Positions 49,610 through 60,437 of a stretch of 64,000 bases of DNA are shown piece by piece (position 1 is the first letter of the stretch; every line of letters begins with the position of its first letter). Origin of the DNA: Leptomonas pyrrhocoris (lineage: Eukaryota; Euglenozoa; Kinetoplastea; Trypanosomatida; Trypanosomatidae); contig NW_015438357.1 of assembly GCF_001293395.1 (NCBI RefSeq), positions 2,010,750 to 2,074,749 of the forward strand. The letters are read 5' to 3'. The translations under genes were made by a program, and so were the position numbers. Below the pieces are notes generated by a model. That model was given only the letters and a program-made list of their open reading frames with translations, had not been told where the DNA came from and did no database searches.

Positions 49610-50251
49610 AAAGGTCACTGCGCCTGCCTCACCATGGCGTTCTTTTTCCTTTTTTTTCCTTAATAGCCGACCCACGTCGGTCAAAGTATTCTTTTCTTCT
49701 TTTCTTCTTGCGTAAAAATGTAACCGTGTGTGCGTCAACACACGTTCTCTTGCTTGCTGCTCTCTCGCTCCTAAAGGCTCCGTGACCGACAACAAAGAAA
49801 ATAGAAAAGAAGAAGTGACAGCTTGGTGTTTACTGCGGTGCGTTTGCCGACGGTGATCTTCGTTGACGAACACGTTAGGCAATTTATCACGACCACCTCT
49901 GGAAATCTGCATCTTTTTTTTTCTTTATTTCTCACTGCTTCTTCTCAAACGGTACGGTGCGGACTTCATCGTGTTCCTTTCTTATCCTCGTCACCCCCCG
50001 CATATATCCTGGCAATCAATCTGCGCGCTGCTTTCCTTGATACCTTACCGTGGCTTTCCCTCCTTTTTTTCCGTATATTTGGCATCTTATTATCACTGTT
50101 TATTTACAGTTAGGAACACGAAGCATCACTGCACTCACGTTAGCTTGTGGACTACCTTGCTCCTGCGCCCATTGAAGACACGTCGAGCAATTCAGGCAGC
50201 AATAGGGAAAGCAAATACCATCGCAGTCAAACGAACAGAGAAAAGTACGCA
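49610..50251 (+). other. Intergenic region, no gene seen
   Basis: T-rich spacer of about 640 bp. It ends in the splice-acceptor tract listed separately. Confidence 0.55.
50054..50109 (+). promoter_or_regulatory. Polypyrimidine tract and candidate spliced-leader acceptor
   Basis: CCCTCCTTTTTTTCC-type run, then CTGTTTATTTACAG (AG 50108-50109), 142 nt before the ATG at 50252. Confidence 0.5.
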
Positions 50252-51019
50252 ATGAAGCGCTTTTCTGCATGGGTGCCGTCGGCGATGCGCAGCGGTGCCG
50301 TGCTTTCGGCCGTGACGGTGCCTCGGCGCTTCGCCGCTGCCGTGGCAGACGCCACCGAGAAGATGCATAGCACGCAGCAACAAGAGGAAGGTGAGTCGTC
50401 ACGGCACCACGAAGATGTCTCTGGAAAGGAGGAAACGAAGGCGGACACGAAGTCCACCGCCCTCGGCGCGATGGCGGACGAGGACGCACCGCGGCGAAGG
50501 AACATTGTGGTGCTGAGCAACACCACGAAAGCCGTCTACATTCACCCGACGAACCACATCGCCTCGTGGTACTGGTTCATCACAGACTTCCACAAGTGGT
50601 TTGTCGGCATGGTTTTCCTCTTTGTCGGGACGCAGGTCATCGCACGCTACCGTGTGGCGAAGCTGCAGACCGCTACCCAGGCGCAGCTGGGTGAGAACCT
50701 GCTGGATCAACGCACGCGCGATTTGCTGAGCGATATTGAGGTGTTGCGTAAGAAGGACCCGATTCGGCTGGAGCACGAGGCGAACGTCTACCATGAGCAG
50801 TTCTGGAAGCGACGTGCGGTGGCGGTGGTGGAGTCGCGTAGCGAGGTGCGCAAGTTGGAAATTCAGCGCGGCAAGATGCAAGGGGAGGCGCGTGGAACGG
50901 ACATGACGGAGTGGCTCGGCGCGAAGGCCAAGGATGACGAGGAGCGCGAGGTAGCACGACGGACACAGGACTACATTCAGGGCTTCCATCAGCATCTTAA
51001 GTCAAAGAGGCTCATTTAG
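50252..51019 (+). CDS. Probable mitochondrial one-pass membrane protein (255 aa)
   Basis: Unrecognised. The N-terminus (MKRFSAWVPSAMRSGAVLSA, then VTVPRRFAAAVADA) is rich in Arg, Ser and Ala without acidic residues, typical of a mitochondrial presequence. A charged linker of about 45 residues follows, then the block VVLSNTTKAVYIHPTNH (about 85-101), an aromatic stretch WYWFITDFHKWFVGMVFLFVG with one transmembrane helix (about 114-132), and a long basic-acidic helical C-terminal part to residue 255. The N-terminal extension from GTG (35 residues) is poor in coding character, so ATG at 50252 is used. The layout resembles accessory subunits of inner-membrane complexes, such as trypanosomatid-specific respiratory or ATP synthase subunits; this is inference. 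Confidence 0.87.
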   Translation: MKRFSAWVPSAMRSGAVLSAVTVPRRFAAAVADATEKMHSTQQQEEGESSRHHEDVSGKEETKADTKSTALGAMADEDAPRRRNIVVLSNTTKAVYIHPTNHIASWYWFITDFHKWFVGMVFLFVGTQVIARYRVAKLQTATQAQLGENLLDQRTRDLLSDIEVLRKKDPIRLEHEANVYHEQFWKRRAVAVVESRSEVRKLEIQRGKMQGEARGTDMTEWLGAKAKDDEEREVARRTQDYIQGFHQHLKSKRLI

Positions 51020-51855
51020 CCACATCTTTTTGGCTTTCAAGTGCTGTTTTTTGTTGGTGCTCGTTTCCTTGTGGTGAGAAAAAAGCTGATTCGTGGACAC
51101 TCTTTGTGTGTCTGTGTGCTTGTGTTCGAAAGAGTTCATTTTGGTGGTGAGGCGCCATTTTTCTGTTTTTGTCTCTCCTCACTTGGCTGGATCCCGCTTT
51201 TTTTTTTTGAGATGACGCTTTGTCACATCGTTACAGTTTTGATTCATTTTTTTATTTGTAAGGTGGATGATCTTTGAGTTGGCGCCACCGATTTGAATTG
51301 GACTTTTTGTTTTCTTTCACCGCGGCGGATTTCGTTTTTTTGCTTGTCGTCACTTTTTCTTTCTATGCTCGAGCGGGGAAGCCTCGCTTTAAGAAAGCGC
51401 AACAAACTTCCTGTTGTTTTTTTTTTCTCTACTCACGATTGACCTAAGAGGCGCTGTCTTCTAACAGCAGTTCTCAACGAGCGGCGCTGCATTAACACGT
51501 GCGCGCCATCTTCACAAGCACGTCGTCGCTTCCGACGGCTTCTACAGGATCGCGCTTCATTGATTTTCAACTACTCGGAGAAGCTGACAGCAATGATATT
51601 TTCTTATTCCTTTGAACGACATCGATGTAGTTTCATTACTTTAAGAGCTATCCAATCTTCACTGGTACTTCCCCCTCCAGTTTTGTGTCCTCCACCGCCT
51701 TACCTTTTCCCGTTCTGTGTTCTGTGAATCTGTGTGAATTACAATCGATCCCTTCAACGTACCGCAGGTACTGATTAAGCGCTGAGAAAACACCTGTTGC
51801 TTCTGTTGTTGTTTGTGACGACTGTAACTTGAGCTCATCTTTAGTATCAAGAGCA
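51020..51855 (+). other. Intergenic region, no gene seen
   Basis: T-rich in the first 400 bp. A GC-richer patch at 51445-51560 has a short hairpin (GCTGT/ACAGC) but no clear ncRNA signature. Confidence 0.5.
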
Positions 51856-52287
51856 ATGGATCTTCAAAATCATCTGCCGTTTACCGTGTCTCTTTGCGTA
51901 GCGGCGCTCGCCACCGTGTGCTTCTCGCTCTTCTACGTTCTAATCTCGCTGATGCAGATTACGACCCTGCTAGATATCGTCTTCCCTGTCACACCGGAAA
52001 GTCCACCAAATGGGCTGCGGCAGCTTGTTGCCTCCATCGGCTACTCTCTCATTGGAGGCGAGACACCGCTATACCTCAACCAATCCGCGTTTGCCATGAC
52101 GGCGTTGTTGTTTTCGTTAGTGGTGCTGTTGATACTTGTCGAGGAGTCGCTGCTGCGCGTGAAGGAGAAGGTGCGGGCATGGGGGAAGCTGCCCAGTGTG
52201 GAGGTGCTGCACCACTACAACCGCAATAGCTACGACGTTGCCCTGAAGCAAACAGGGAAGGGCTTAGCTAGGAAGAAGCTGATGTGA
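51856..52287 (+). CDS. Small two-pass membrane protein, hypothetical (143 aa)
   Basis: Unrecognised. ATG at 51856; the upstream frame starts at TTG only nine codons earlier. Two hydrophobic segments: about residues 8-34 (SLCVAALATVCFSLFYVLIS) and 78-97 (SAFAMTALLFSLVVLLILVE). The loop between them has Pro/Gly-rich PVTPESPPNG and SLIGGETPLYL. The C-terminal 45 residues are basic and soluble (RVKEKVRAWGK, KGLARKKLM) and may carry a Lys-based ER-retrieval-like KKLM end, although this is not the canonical KKxx position. Third-position GC is raised as in neighbouring genes, which supports a real gene. Confidence 0.82.
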   Translation: MDLQNHLPFTVSLCVAALATVCFSLFYVLISLMQITTLLDIVFPVTPESPPNGLRQLVASIGYSLIGGETPLYLNQSAFAMTALLFSLVVLLILVEESLLRVKEKVRAWGKLPSVEVLHHYNRNSYDVALKQTGKGLARKKLM

Positions 52288-52916
52288 CGTTTGCTCAGCA
52301 GAGCAGAAGGTGGAGGAGAGGAAGTTTTGATGCTACATTTACTTTTGTTGTTCTCGCTCGACTCGAAACGTTCGTTAAATAGGGACGGGTTCTCAGCGGA
52401 TGTCTCTTGGACACCCACACGCGCCTCGCGCTGCGATCCAACTGTGTAAAAGGAAAGGAAGGGAACAACACCAATAACAATAAAAAAAGACTTCACTTTA
52501 CCTCACCCACAAACACACGTGCTCTTCCGTGAGGGCTTTAATGGGAAACAATACAAGGAAAGCCAAGGAAGCTTCAAAGGAGGAATAAATACCCTTTTCC
52601 GTCGACAACTGCGAGCCCTATGTTCGTGTTTTCTCTTCTTTCGTTGATGGCATGGAGCATTGAGCCTCCACCTTACCCTTTTTTTTCTGATAGTTCTCTG
52701 TTTTGTTGAACCGACTTCGAGACGGGCGTTTCATCTATCTTCTCGTCCGCTGTGTGTGTGTGCTTTGTATAGTTCCACTCCACTACGCGCTTCTGTGCGC
52801 TGAATCCGTCCTCAGTTTGTACGGGTATTAAACTTCTAACGCGCTACCCTTTTCGGTGGTTGTTCTTGTGCTTGTGTTTCGTCGTCATCGCGAAATAGCG
52901 TTCACATCGGCGGCCG
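52288..52916 (+). other. Intergenic region, no gene seen
   Basis: About 630 bp of spacer. Pyrimidine-rich near 52850, with a weak acceptor AG at 52897-52898 only 18 nt before the next ATG. Confidence 0.5.
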
Positions 52917-54587
52917 ATGCACACGTCCCTGCGAGTTCGGCAGACGGCACTGCAGCCGTGCCGACGCCTCGCCCGCCGTTTCATCCCACCATGGGAGAAG
53001 GATGGCAAGACGGCCGAGGAGTTCTTTGGTGGCATCATGCAAAGCACTAACCCCATTGAAAAGCACCGCCGTCAGGCGGAGCGGCAGCGCCAGTTTGAGG
53101 AGACGGTGGCCGTCGACGACGCTTTTTCGCCGGAGGAGCACCGACTGCTGGCGGAGATGGAGGCGCACAACGCTGCCGTGGCGGACGCTCGTCGCAACTT
53201 TCTGCCCTACGGTGCCGCCCCCCTAAAGTACTTTGACACCGCGAACATGGCAGCGTGGGGTGCGTATGAAGCGGCTCTGCGAGCTGCCCCACCGAAGCTC
53301 ACCGCTGCCGCTGCTGCTGATGCCTCGGAAGCGTTAACGCCGGACACCTACTCCTCCTCGATACAGCAGCAGCTGGCGGAAGACATGGAGAGTAAAGTTC
53401 CTTATCGCTACGACTCTTATGTGGAGCCTTCTTCTGCCTCTGTCCCTGCCTCTGCCTCGTCATCTGAGAGGCAGCCCACGTGGCCTCTGCACGGGTCCGC
53501 AGGGATCGTGATGGACATCGACGGCGTTGTCCATCGCGGTCATCAACTCGTTCGCGGTGCCGACACGGCTGTCCAGCACCTTGTGATGCTACGCATTCCC
53601 TTCGTCTTTCTCACCAACGGCGGCGGCAAGAGTGAGGCGGAGAAAGCGGAGGAGCTCGCAACGCTTTTGGGGTGCCCGATTCAGCCGAGTCAGGTGCTCA
53701 TGGCGCACAGCCCAATGCGGCTGCTCGTGCCAGAGTTTGGCCAGCAACGCGTGGTGGTGGTCGGCGCCCCGCACTGTGCGGCGATCGCCAGAGACTACGG
53801 GTTTCGTCAGGCCATGTCCATCCAGCAGTTCCAGTGCGAGCACCCGGAGACGGTGCCGTTTAAGCGGTGGGGCGAGCTGCAGCGGGCACCGGCGGGCAGC
53901 GTGCCATTTCCCGAAGTCGGCGCGGTGCTTCAAATGAACGACCCCGAGGACGGACTGAACGACATCCAAACCATCGTAGACATTTTGCTGGCTCCGAAGG
54001 GGCAGGTGGGCCCGTACGTGGCGGGGGCGCAGACGACGCCCTACTTCGTGGCCGCCGACGACCTCCTCTGGGCGACGGAGGCGGCGCTGCCACGACTGGG
54101 TCAGGGCGCCTTTCGTGAGATGATGTCCTCCGTCTTTGAGAGCGTGACGGGGCAGGGCTTGCAGACACAGCTGTACGGTAAGCCGCGCGCCATTGCCTAC
54201 GCATACGCGGAGCAGCGGCTGCGGTCGGTGGCGGTGGCGATGGGTTGGAATCCGCACAGGATGCGATCCATCTTTATGGTGGGCGACAACATCGAGTCTG
54301 ACATCGTCGGCGCCAACGCGGCGGGTGGGTTGTGGACGAGCGTGCACGTGCTCTCCGGGATCGGCCGCGCTCCCGCGGCGCGTCGCACGCTCGGCGTAGG
54401 CGACGAGGAGCTGGAGTGGATCGAGACGTGCGTCTCCAAGACGCCGCACTACGTGGCCCCGACGCTGGATCACTTCATTCGTGAGCTGCTTGCGTTCCCA
54501 GAGGCGGCGGTCCTGCAGAACAAGACCCTTTACCACGGGAAGCCAAATCCGGTAGACCTGAAAGAAGTGTACAACTTTTCGCCCTAA
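52917..54587 (+). CDS. Mitochondrial HAD-superfamily hydrolase, subclass IIA, CECR5/HDHD5 type (556 aa)
   Basis: HAD-IIA phosphatase-like protein related to human HDHD5 (CECR5), a mitochondrial protein of uncertain substrate. HAD motif I is DIDGV with D200 (nucleophile) and D202 (acid/base); motif II is FLTNGGG with the Thr near 232; the C-terminal IIA block KPRAIAYAYAEQRL supplies the motif III Lys; motif IV is GDNIESD with D457 and D462. All catalytic residues are therefore present. The cap lies between motifs II and III, as in class II. The N-terminus (MHTSLRVRQTALQPCRRLARRF) is a good mitochondrial presequence. The region 23-185 is an additional lineage-specific N-terminal part including EKDGKTAEEFFGGIM. 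ATG at 52917 is the first in frame and keeps the presequence. Confidence 0.93.
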   Translation: MHTSLRVRQTALQPCRRLARRFIPPWEKDGKTAEEFFGGIMQSTNPIEKHRRQAERQRQFEETVAVDDAFSPEEHRLLAEMEAHNAAVADARRNFLPYGAAPLKYFDTANMAAWGAYEAALRAAPPKLTAAAAADASEALTPDTYSSSIQQQLAEDMESKVPYRYDSYVEPSSASVPASASSSERQPTWPLHGSAGIVMDIDGVVHRGHQLVRGADTAVQHLVMLRIPFVFLTNGGGKSEAEKAEELATLLGCPIQPSQVLMAHSPMRLLVPEFGQQRVVVVGAPHCAAIARDYGFRQAMSIQQFQCEHPETVPFKRWGELQRAPAGSVPFPEVGAVLQMNDPEDGLNDIQTIVDILLAPKGQVGPYVAGAQTTPYFVAADDLLWATEAALPRLGQGAFREMMSSVFESVTGQGLQTQLYGKPRAIAYAYAEQRLRSVAVAMGWNPHRMRSIFMVGDNIESDIVGANAAGGLWTSVHVLSGIGRAPAARRTLGVGDEELEWIETCVSKTPHYVAPTLDHFIRELLAFPEAAVLQNKTLYHGKPNPVDLKEVYNFSP

Positions 54588-55820
54588 TCATCTCAAAAAG
54601 AAAAAGGAAAAGAAAAGACTCTCGAAGAAGACAGTAGGTTCACTCCGTCCGACGCAGGAGGTAAGGGGAGGAGGGAGGGGGGATGGGTGCTGTCGCTTGT
54701 TTATCAGCGCCGTCTCGGTGGGTTTCCCTCCTTTTCTATGCTGTTACGGAAGTTGGGAAGGCTTTTCTTTGCGTTGTGCGCTCTCTCTCGCGTTTGCTGG
54801 CGTCTTCACACTTCGAAAAAAAAAAAGGGTGTGTACCACATGTTTTCACTTTCGGGAATCCTCTTCAACTCGAGGAAAGAAAGCGGTCATACTTTTGGGG
54901 GAAGGGCCATCTGAACCTTCAATTCGTTCTTTTTTATGTATTTATTGCTTTGGAGGCGTACGTAAATGTGCCGCTATTGTGGCGCCGCTCATCTTCTCTT
55001 TCTCACTTTCTTCCCATTTCTTTTTTCTCTCCTCTCTCTTTCCTATTGCGTTGGCTTGTCTAAAGGGGCTTTACCGTTCTGGCCAACGGTGCACCGGTAT
55101 TCAGTATTCCACTGTATACGGTCTGCCTACATCTATAAAAGAAGGCCTGGTGTGAATTACAAATCGCATTCAAAATCAAGCAACGTCTCCAAAGAAAAGA
55201 TACAACAGAAAGATCATTTCATATTTGATCATCGAACGAAGGTAGTTGAACTCCACGCACAGCGCGACTAACGCTTCTCTTAGCCTTCTATCACACCAAG
55301 CCACCCTTTTTTTATTACATACAGCAAGACTTCTTCCTTCTCATATAATACTGTTTTTGTTACTTTTGAGCATTGGAAAATTGACGACGTTTTCTGTTGT
55401 TTTTGTTTTCTTTTCTGTTTTACGTGCCATGATATCAACTGTTTATCACTATTCAAATCCGTTGAAGTAAGCCCATGGCTCTATCTTCCTTCACTCTCCT
55501 TGACACATATTTTCTCCTTCTCTTTAACTGATTTTCTTTCTTTTTTTCTCTCTCTCTTACAAGTGTTGTTTTTTTGGTATGTTGGTTTCCGCAAGAGCGG
55601 CTACTACGGCTCTTGTGTAAAACGTATCTTCTCCGTTGCTCTTTTCTTTTGGTTTCGTCATAATCACTTTCTTGTTGAGTTACTTTTGTTTTTCTGCTGA
55701 AAAACGGGGGCCGTTCCGCTCCGCAAAACGCTAAAAAAAAGAAAGAAAAACTCACTTGGTTTCCGAGTGCTACTTCTGTATTCAACTTTTTGTTGTTGTT
55801 GGTTGTCCGTATTAACTGTG
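54588..55820 (+). other. Intergenic region, no gene seen
   Basis: 1.2 kb, T-rich after the first 200 bases. Overlapping frames in 54683-55155 are pyrimidine-tract translations. Confidence 0.55.
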
Positions 55821-56885
55821 ATGCACGCCACAAAGACGGTCGCGGCTCTCACAAGCTATGCCGAAACGATGCCTGAGGCTTCTTCCTTCTTCAAGTCAGC
55901 AAAGCCCAACACAGCACGTACCATCTTCAAGCAACTGACGCCGGACAGCATAACCGGCAGCACGATGACCAGTGCGGCAAGCCAGGCCGCCATCGCACGC
56001 ACCAGCACTTCGAGAACGGAGACGTGGGAGGGAAAGAGCTCTAAGAGGTCACTGCCTTTGAGCGACTCGACTCTGGGCAACGTACGTGCACCGGCTGCAC
56101 GCGAACGCACTGGTTCCTGCGCGTCGTCAGACAGTTGGCTGGAGAGCGCTTCAACGTCTTGCACGGACTACGTAGACGACGAGCCGCTACCGACTGACGT
56201 TACGCTAGAATCGATGCCCAATACCTCTTTCACCGCGCACCTCCGTCAGCGTCTTGCGGTGTCCGCCGCCGGTATCGACCACGACAACATCAAAGATGAG
56301 TCGGACAACGAGGCGACCGGGATGGCGTCTCAGTCGACGATGCCCAGCACGACGTACACGCTGCCCCGGATACTTTTCTCGGCCACTACCTCCGCGCCAC
56401 CCACGCTGCAGTCCGTCTCCTCGGCCTCCCTGTCCACGCCGTGGAGCTCGAAAACGCGCGCGTGGGTGCCGTCGCCGACTTCACGAAGCCTCATCAAGCT
56501 CGTCTCTTCCTCGAGATCCTCCACGGAGAGCAGCTGCGTCGGGCACCCGTGCGAGGCGCCCACTGACGACGACAACAATCTCGACGCGCTCTCCAGTGAG
56601 TTGACGGAACTGCTGCACAAAGCCGACACCATCTTGGCGAAGCTCGTGTGGCGTCATCGCGAACTGCAGCCCGAGCAGCTGCGGTGCCTCACCCGCATGC
56701 ATCTACTGAGCACCAACGCCACTTCCGCGCCAGAGCTGCGCCGCGATATGCTCACCTCGTCTATGCTCTTCCCTTCCGTCATCGGCACCAACACCCCAGA
56801 GCGCAGTGTGCGTCCGATCGACTCTGCTTCTCCGTCTCTCCCACCTCGCCGCATGCTGGTGAGCCAGCCGCGAAACGTCACGTAG
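55821..56885 (+). CDS. Ser/Thr-rich hypothetical protein (354 aa)
   Basis: Unrecognised. ATG at 55821 is the first ATG; MPEASS at 55866 is a second possible start 15 codons in. The protein is Ser/Thr/Ala-rich and mostly disordered, with acidic patches (CTDYVDDEPLPTD, DNIKDESDNE). One well-formed amphipathic helix appears near residues 258-290 (LDALSSELTELLHKADTILAKLVWRHRELQ) and could mediate dimerisation or partner binding. No catalytic or membrane features are visible. The coding-type base composition supports a genuine gene. It is followed by long T-rich spacer and an N gap. Confidence 0.82.
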   Translation: MHATKTVAALTSYAETMPEASSFFKSAKPNTARTIFKQLTPDSITGSTMTSAASQAAIARTSTSRTETWEGKSSKRSLPLSDSTLGNVRAPAARERTGSCASSDSWLESASTSCTDYVDDEPLPTDVTLESMPNTSFTAHLRQRLAVSAAGIDHDNIKDESDNEATGMASQSTMPSTTYTLPRILFSATTSAPPTLQSVSSASLSTPWSSKTRAWVPSPTSRSLIKLVSSSRSSTESSCVGHPCEAPTDDDNNLDALSSELTELLHKADTILAKLVWRHRELQPEQLRCLTRMHLLSTNATSAPELRRDMLTSSMLFPSVIGTNTPERSVRPIDSASPSLPPRRMLVSQPRNVT

Positions 56886-57003
56886 GAGTAATGTGCACTT
56901 TCGAAAGATCAAATGAAAAGAAAAGTGGGAGGTAATTGATGGAAATGGCGTTTCACAACGGTTTTATTTCGCTCCGCTTTGTTTCGACAAGTTTTCTCAG
57001 CCA

Positions 57004-57030
57004 ATATATATATATATATATATATATATA
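57004..57030. repeat. (AT)n microsatellite, left flank of N gap
   Basis: AT run preceded by CA and followed by CGTTCACG; it closely matches the right flank of the gap. Confidence 0.9.
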
Positions 57031-57038
57031 CGTTCACG

Positions 57039-57169
57039 NNNNNNNNNNNNNNNNNNNNNNNNNNNNNNNNNNNNNNNNNNNNNNNNNNNNNNNNNNNNNN
57101 NNNNNNNNNNNNNNNNNNNNNNNNNNNNNNNNNNNNNNNNNNNNNNNNNNNNNNNNNNNNNNNNNNNNN
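57039..57169. other. Assembly gap (131 N)
   Basis: Run of N. Both flanks consist of CAA(TA)n followed by CGTT(T)C(C)ACG, so the two contig ends may represent one locus. Confidence 0.98.
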
Positions 57170-57171
57170 CA

Positions 57172-57198
57172 ATATATATATATATATATATATATATA
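57172..57198. repeat. (AT)n microsatellite, right flank of N gap
   Basis: AT run preceded by CA and followed by CGTTTCCACG. Confidence 0.9.
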
Positions 57199-57626
57199 CG
57201 TTTCCACGATGAGAAAAGACAAGCGGTGGTGAATACGGGTTAAATTAAGAAGGAAAAAACGTTTTTGCAGGACACCGCATTTTCCACCTTCTGTTTCGTC
57301 TTGTTTACCTTGTCCTTGATAGATGTAGGACTTCCCTTTTTTTTTCTCTCTCTCCCCCTCCCTTTCTCTTTCTCTACCTCCTCCCGGGGGCCATTCGTTT
57401 CTTTCACTCTTCATAAATGGATAACTTGTTTCGCAATACGTTTTCGTTGTTGTTGTTTTGCTTCCTTCTTCTACCTGTTTTCCTCTCTTCTTTTTTCCCT
57501 CCCTTGTAGTGCTTCACCTCTACTGCTCTCACGTTTTATTTTTTCCTTGAATACTTATTACAGGCACGAATAGCGATACCACTTATCATCGGTTTTCTTT
57601 TCTTTTCTCTCTGACTTCGTCATCTC

Positions 57627-57646
57627 ATATATATATATATATATAT
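57627..57646. repeat. (AT)10 microsatellite
   Basis: Uninterrupted AT repeat in a T-rich spacer. Confidence 0.95.
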
Positions 57647-59963
57647 GTTTGCTCAGGTCTTCACTTTGTCCTCGTCTGCCCATCTTGTTGATTCTTTGTC
57701 TCGAAAGAACCGTCATTGGTGCCGACTTCAAGCCAAGACAAGACAAGAAAGAAGACCTTCAACAATTGGAATTATCGACCTTGTTTGACGAAGACAATCC
57801 CTTTTTTTTTCCGAATACTACGTCCGTATTTTCTTGTAAGTTATACTCATTACGCTTTTTTTTTTGGTTTTCTGTAGGTGCTGTCCGATGGGGCCATCAA
57901 ACTCTCACGCTAGTTCGTTTCAGGCTTGTACGCGGTGAGCGGCGTACTTCGTTTGATTTTTTCCGCGTTACTTGATCCTTTTGTTTTCTCTCTCTAGAAG
58001 TTGAGGGTTTAACTAAACTAGACTTTTGTGACGGCATCAAAACTATTTCTTTTCTTTTCCCAGTTCGTTCGTGTTTTTATCAGCTTTCTTTTCTTCTTTC
58101 TTTTCTATTTTTGTTTCTGTGTACCTTTGTAGGTGGAGTCTTTTCGAAGTGCCTCTGTATTCCTCCTTTGTTTTTTGATCTCCTGTTGATTATGGCAACT
58201 GAAGTACGTACTACTTCTGTTGCGTTTCTCTAATACTTATTACGGTTATTCCTATTACTGCTGCGCCTTCGCGTCGTCACAGAAGTTGGATGAGGCGACC
58301 GCTACAACAAGAGCACATCCACACGTTGTAACCGGCGCACAACTTCGGTCCCTTCTTTTTCGCGTGTAAATGCAAGTGGTAGGTTTGTTTCTAAATAACA
58401 TCGCCACCGGAGGTGAAAGTGGCATTTTCGTTTTGTTTTTTACGTTCTTCCTGCTAAAGCTTCCTCTCCTTCTCCGCGTTTTTTCTTTATTATTATTTGT
58501 TTTCTTCATCCTGTATAATGTGAAACGGTCATAACTCTGCAAAGTGTAGCGCACTTTCTTCGTTCCTTTAAGCGCAAGCTACGTAAATTATTCATCTAAA
58601 TTCTCTTTTTCAAATTAGTTATACCTTCATCGATCAAATGTTCGATCTTATTTTGTTTTCTTTCCTTTCCTTCTTCCTCTCAGCCTCTCAGCCTATCAGC
58701 TTCCCAACCTCTCCAAGGATTTCCGCGCTCCATCCTCATTGCCATTTTCTTTTCAACAAGCACGTGGGCATCCACAGCTGGCATTTCATCGGACCCGCCG
58801 AAGTGGCTGAAAAAGGGTCTTTAAGCAGCCAAAGGCAAAAACGCTTATGATGCTCACAGGTGTCCATGAAAAGAAAAAGAGTGCCAAAAAATGAAGGAGA
58901 GGGGGGAAGGAGAGTGCTAGAGTATATTTACCGCTGTTGCTCTCTGGTGAATATCCTCACCCCTTTACTGCGAAAGATATCTAAGTGCAGCGGCACTGAT
59001 GCTTATAAACATTACATTGTCTATGCGGATGTAGCCAAGCTTCACTTCTGCCTTGTAGCGACAGCTTTTTTCCTCCTTTTTTTCTTCGCCGTCGTTTGCA
59101 CCGCCAACATTCAAGAAGGTGGTTTCGCATCAGCGAACAAAAAGTGCGTTTTGTGGTTTCCACTGTTTTCTTTCTGATGTTTCCTGCTCTTTGGCTTCTG
59201 ACAGTAGAGTCTTTTTCTCTCGGTTATTAAATCATCGCTCTTCTCCCACACCTTCATTGTTTTCGTTCCCGAAGGATTTATCGGTCCGGGTTTTTTTTTC
59301 TGCCACTCATGATTCGTCGTGGCGCACTTTTTAGCCGACGATACTGTCGTTTGCTCCTTTGCAATTTCTTTGTTTGTTTAAGCGCTCTTGTAAATCGTTT
59401 TAGCTTCCCTAAAACGTGATTCCTTAGAAAGATGAAGTGCTTTTTCTTTTTTACCATTGTTGCGTGTGTTCGACTCTCTCGCTACCGCAACGGCTGTATT
59501 GCTGCGTAGCCGCCTTTTCTTTTCCTACTATCAGTGTAGTTCACCTTTCGGTCCCCACAATTTGCCTTAAAAATGATTTTCACTTCCTTTTTTTTTTTCT
59601 TCCCTGCTCGCCGTTGAATCGTGTCGGTGCTTCTCGGCCTTGACGCATGCTCCGTGTGAGACGTCGGAAACCCATGCATAGTCGCTAACGTACAAGGTTG
59701 GTGAGCGTTACACGTGACGGCCGCATTTTTTTGTTTGTTTTCTTTTACCTTTGGTTTTTGGCAAAGCGAACAAAAAAACCCCCGATATTATTAATAATAT
59801 TTGCGATGGCAATACTGGTCGACAAACAACAAAATGACTTCTTTCTTTTGTCTTTTCTTCTAGATTCAACGTCCGGCCTACGATCGTAAAAAATGAAAAG
59901 AGAAAATTATGCCAGCTCGCATAAATGTGAACACGAAGAGAAAAGAAATATAAACGGAACAAG

Positions 59964-59981
59964 CACACACACACACACACA
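59964..59981. repeat. (CA)9 microsatellite
   Basis: Uninterrupted CA repeat about 450 bp before the PIH1 gene. Confidence 0.9.
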
Positions 59982-60360
59982 GCCGCTTCGCATCTTTGCT
60001 GGGCAGCTTTGGTAAGAGGGTAATTGGTGTTGAGCCCTTTCACGAATACGCTTCACGGGCTTCAGCTTCTATCCTGCTACTGCTTTCCTCCAAGCCCTCC
60101 CCCCACTGTGCTCAACAGGTACTATGCACTCAGCGGGTTTTTAGAGGCTGGCGCGCCAACACTACAGAGTAAAAAAACGAAGGAGAAGTGAAAATCGCGA
60201 TTTGCTGCGGCGTTGGGCGACGGGGAAGTATTTAAACCATGGTGAACTACTCTGTCGTCTCTTCATTTTCTTTTCCTGGATGGGGGCAAGTGTTCTCTGT
60301 TGTGAACCGCGAAGAAGCTGTGACTATTTTGTTGCTGATATTGACTTTGCTGCTTCGTTG

Positions 60361-60397
60361 TATTGCTGCTTCACACTTTTGCTGCTCATCCTTTCAG
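60361..60397 (+). promoter_or_regulatory. Polypyrimidine tract and candidate spliced-leader acceptor
   Basis: T/C-rich run ending in CATCCTTTCAG (AG 60396-60397), giving a 40-nt leader before the ATG at 60438. Confidence 0.7.
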
Positions 60398-60437
60398 GCC
60401 TCTAAAACAGTATCCACATCATAAATCGAGCAGCAAC

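Larger units (their letters stand above)
56886..60360 (+). other. Long intergenic region with assembly gap, no gene accepted
   Basis: 3.5 kb, T-rich. Holds two TA tracts flanking an N gap (57039-57169), a further AT tract at 57627-57646 and a CA tract at 59964-59981. The frames are Phe/Leu/Cys-rich or cross the gap. A missing gene inside the gap cannot be excluded, but the gap size may be nominal. Confidence 0.5.
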
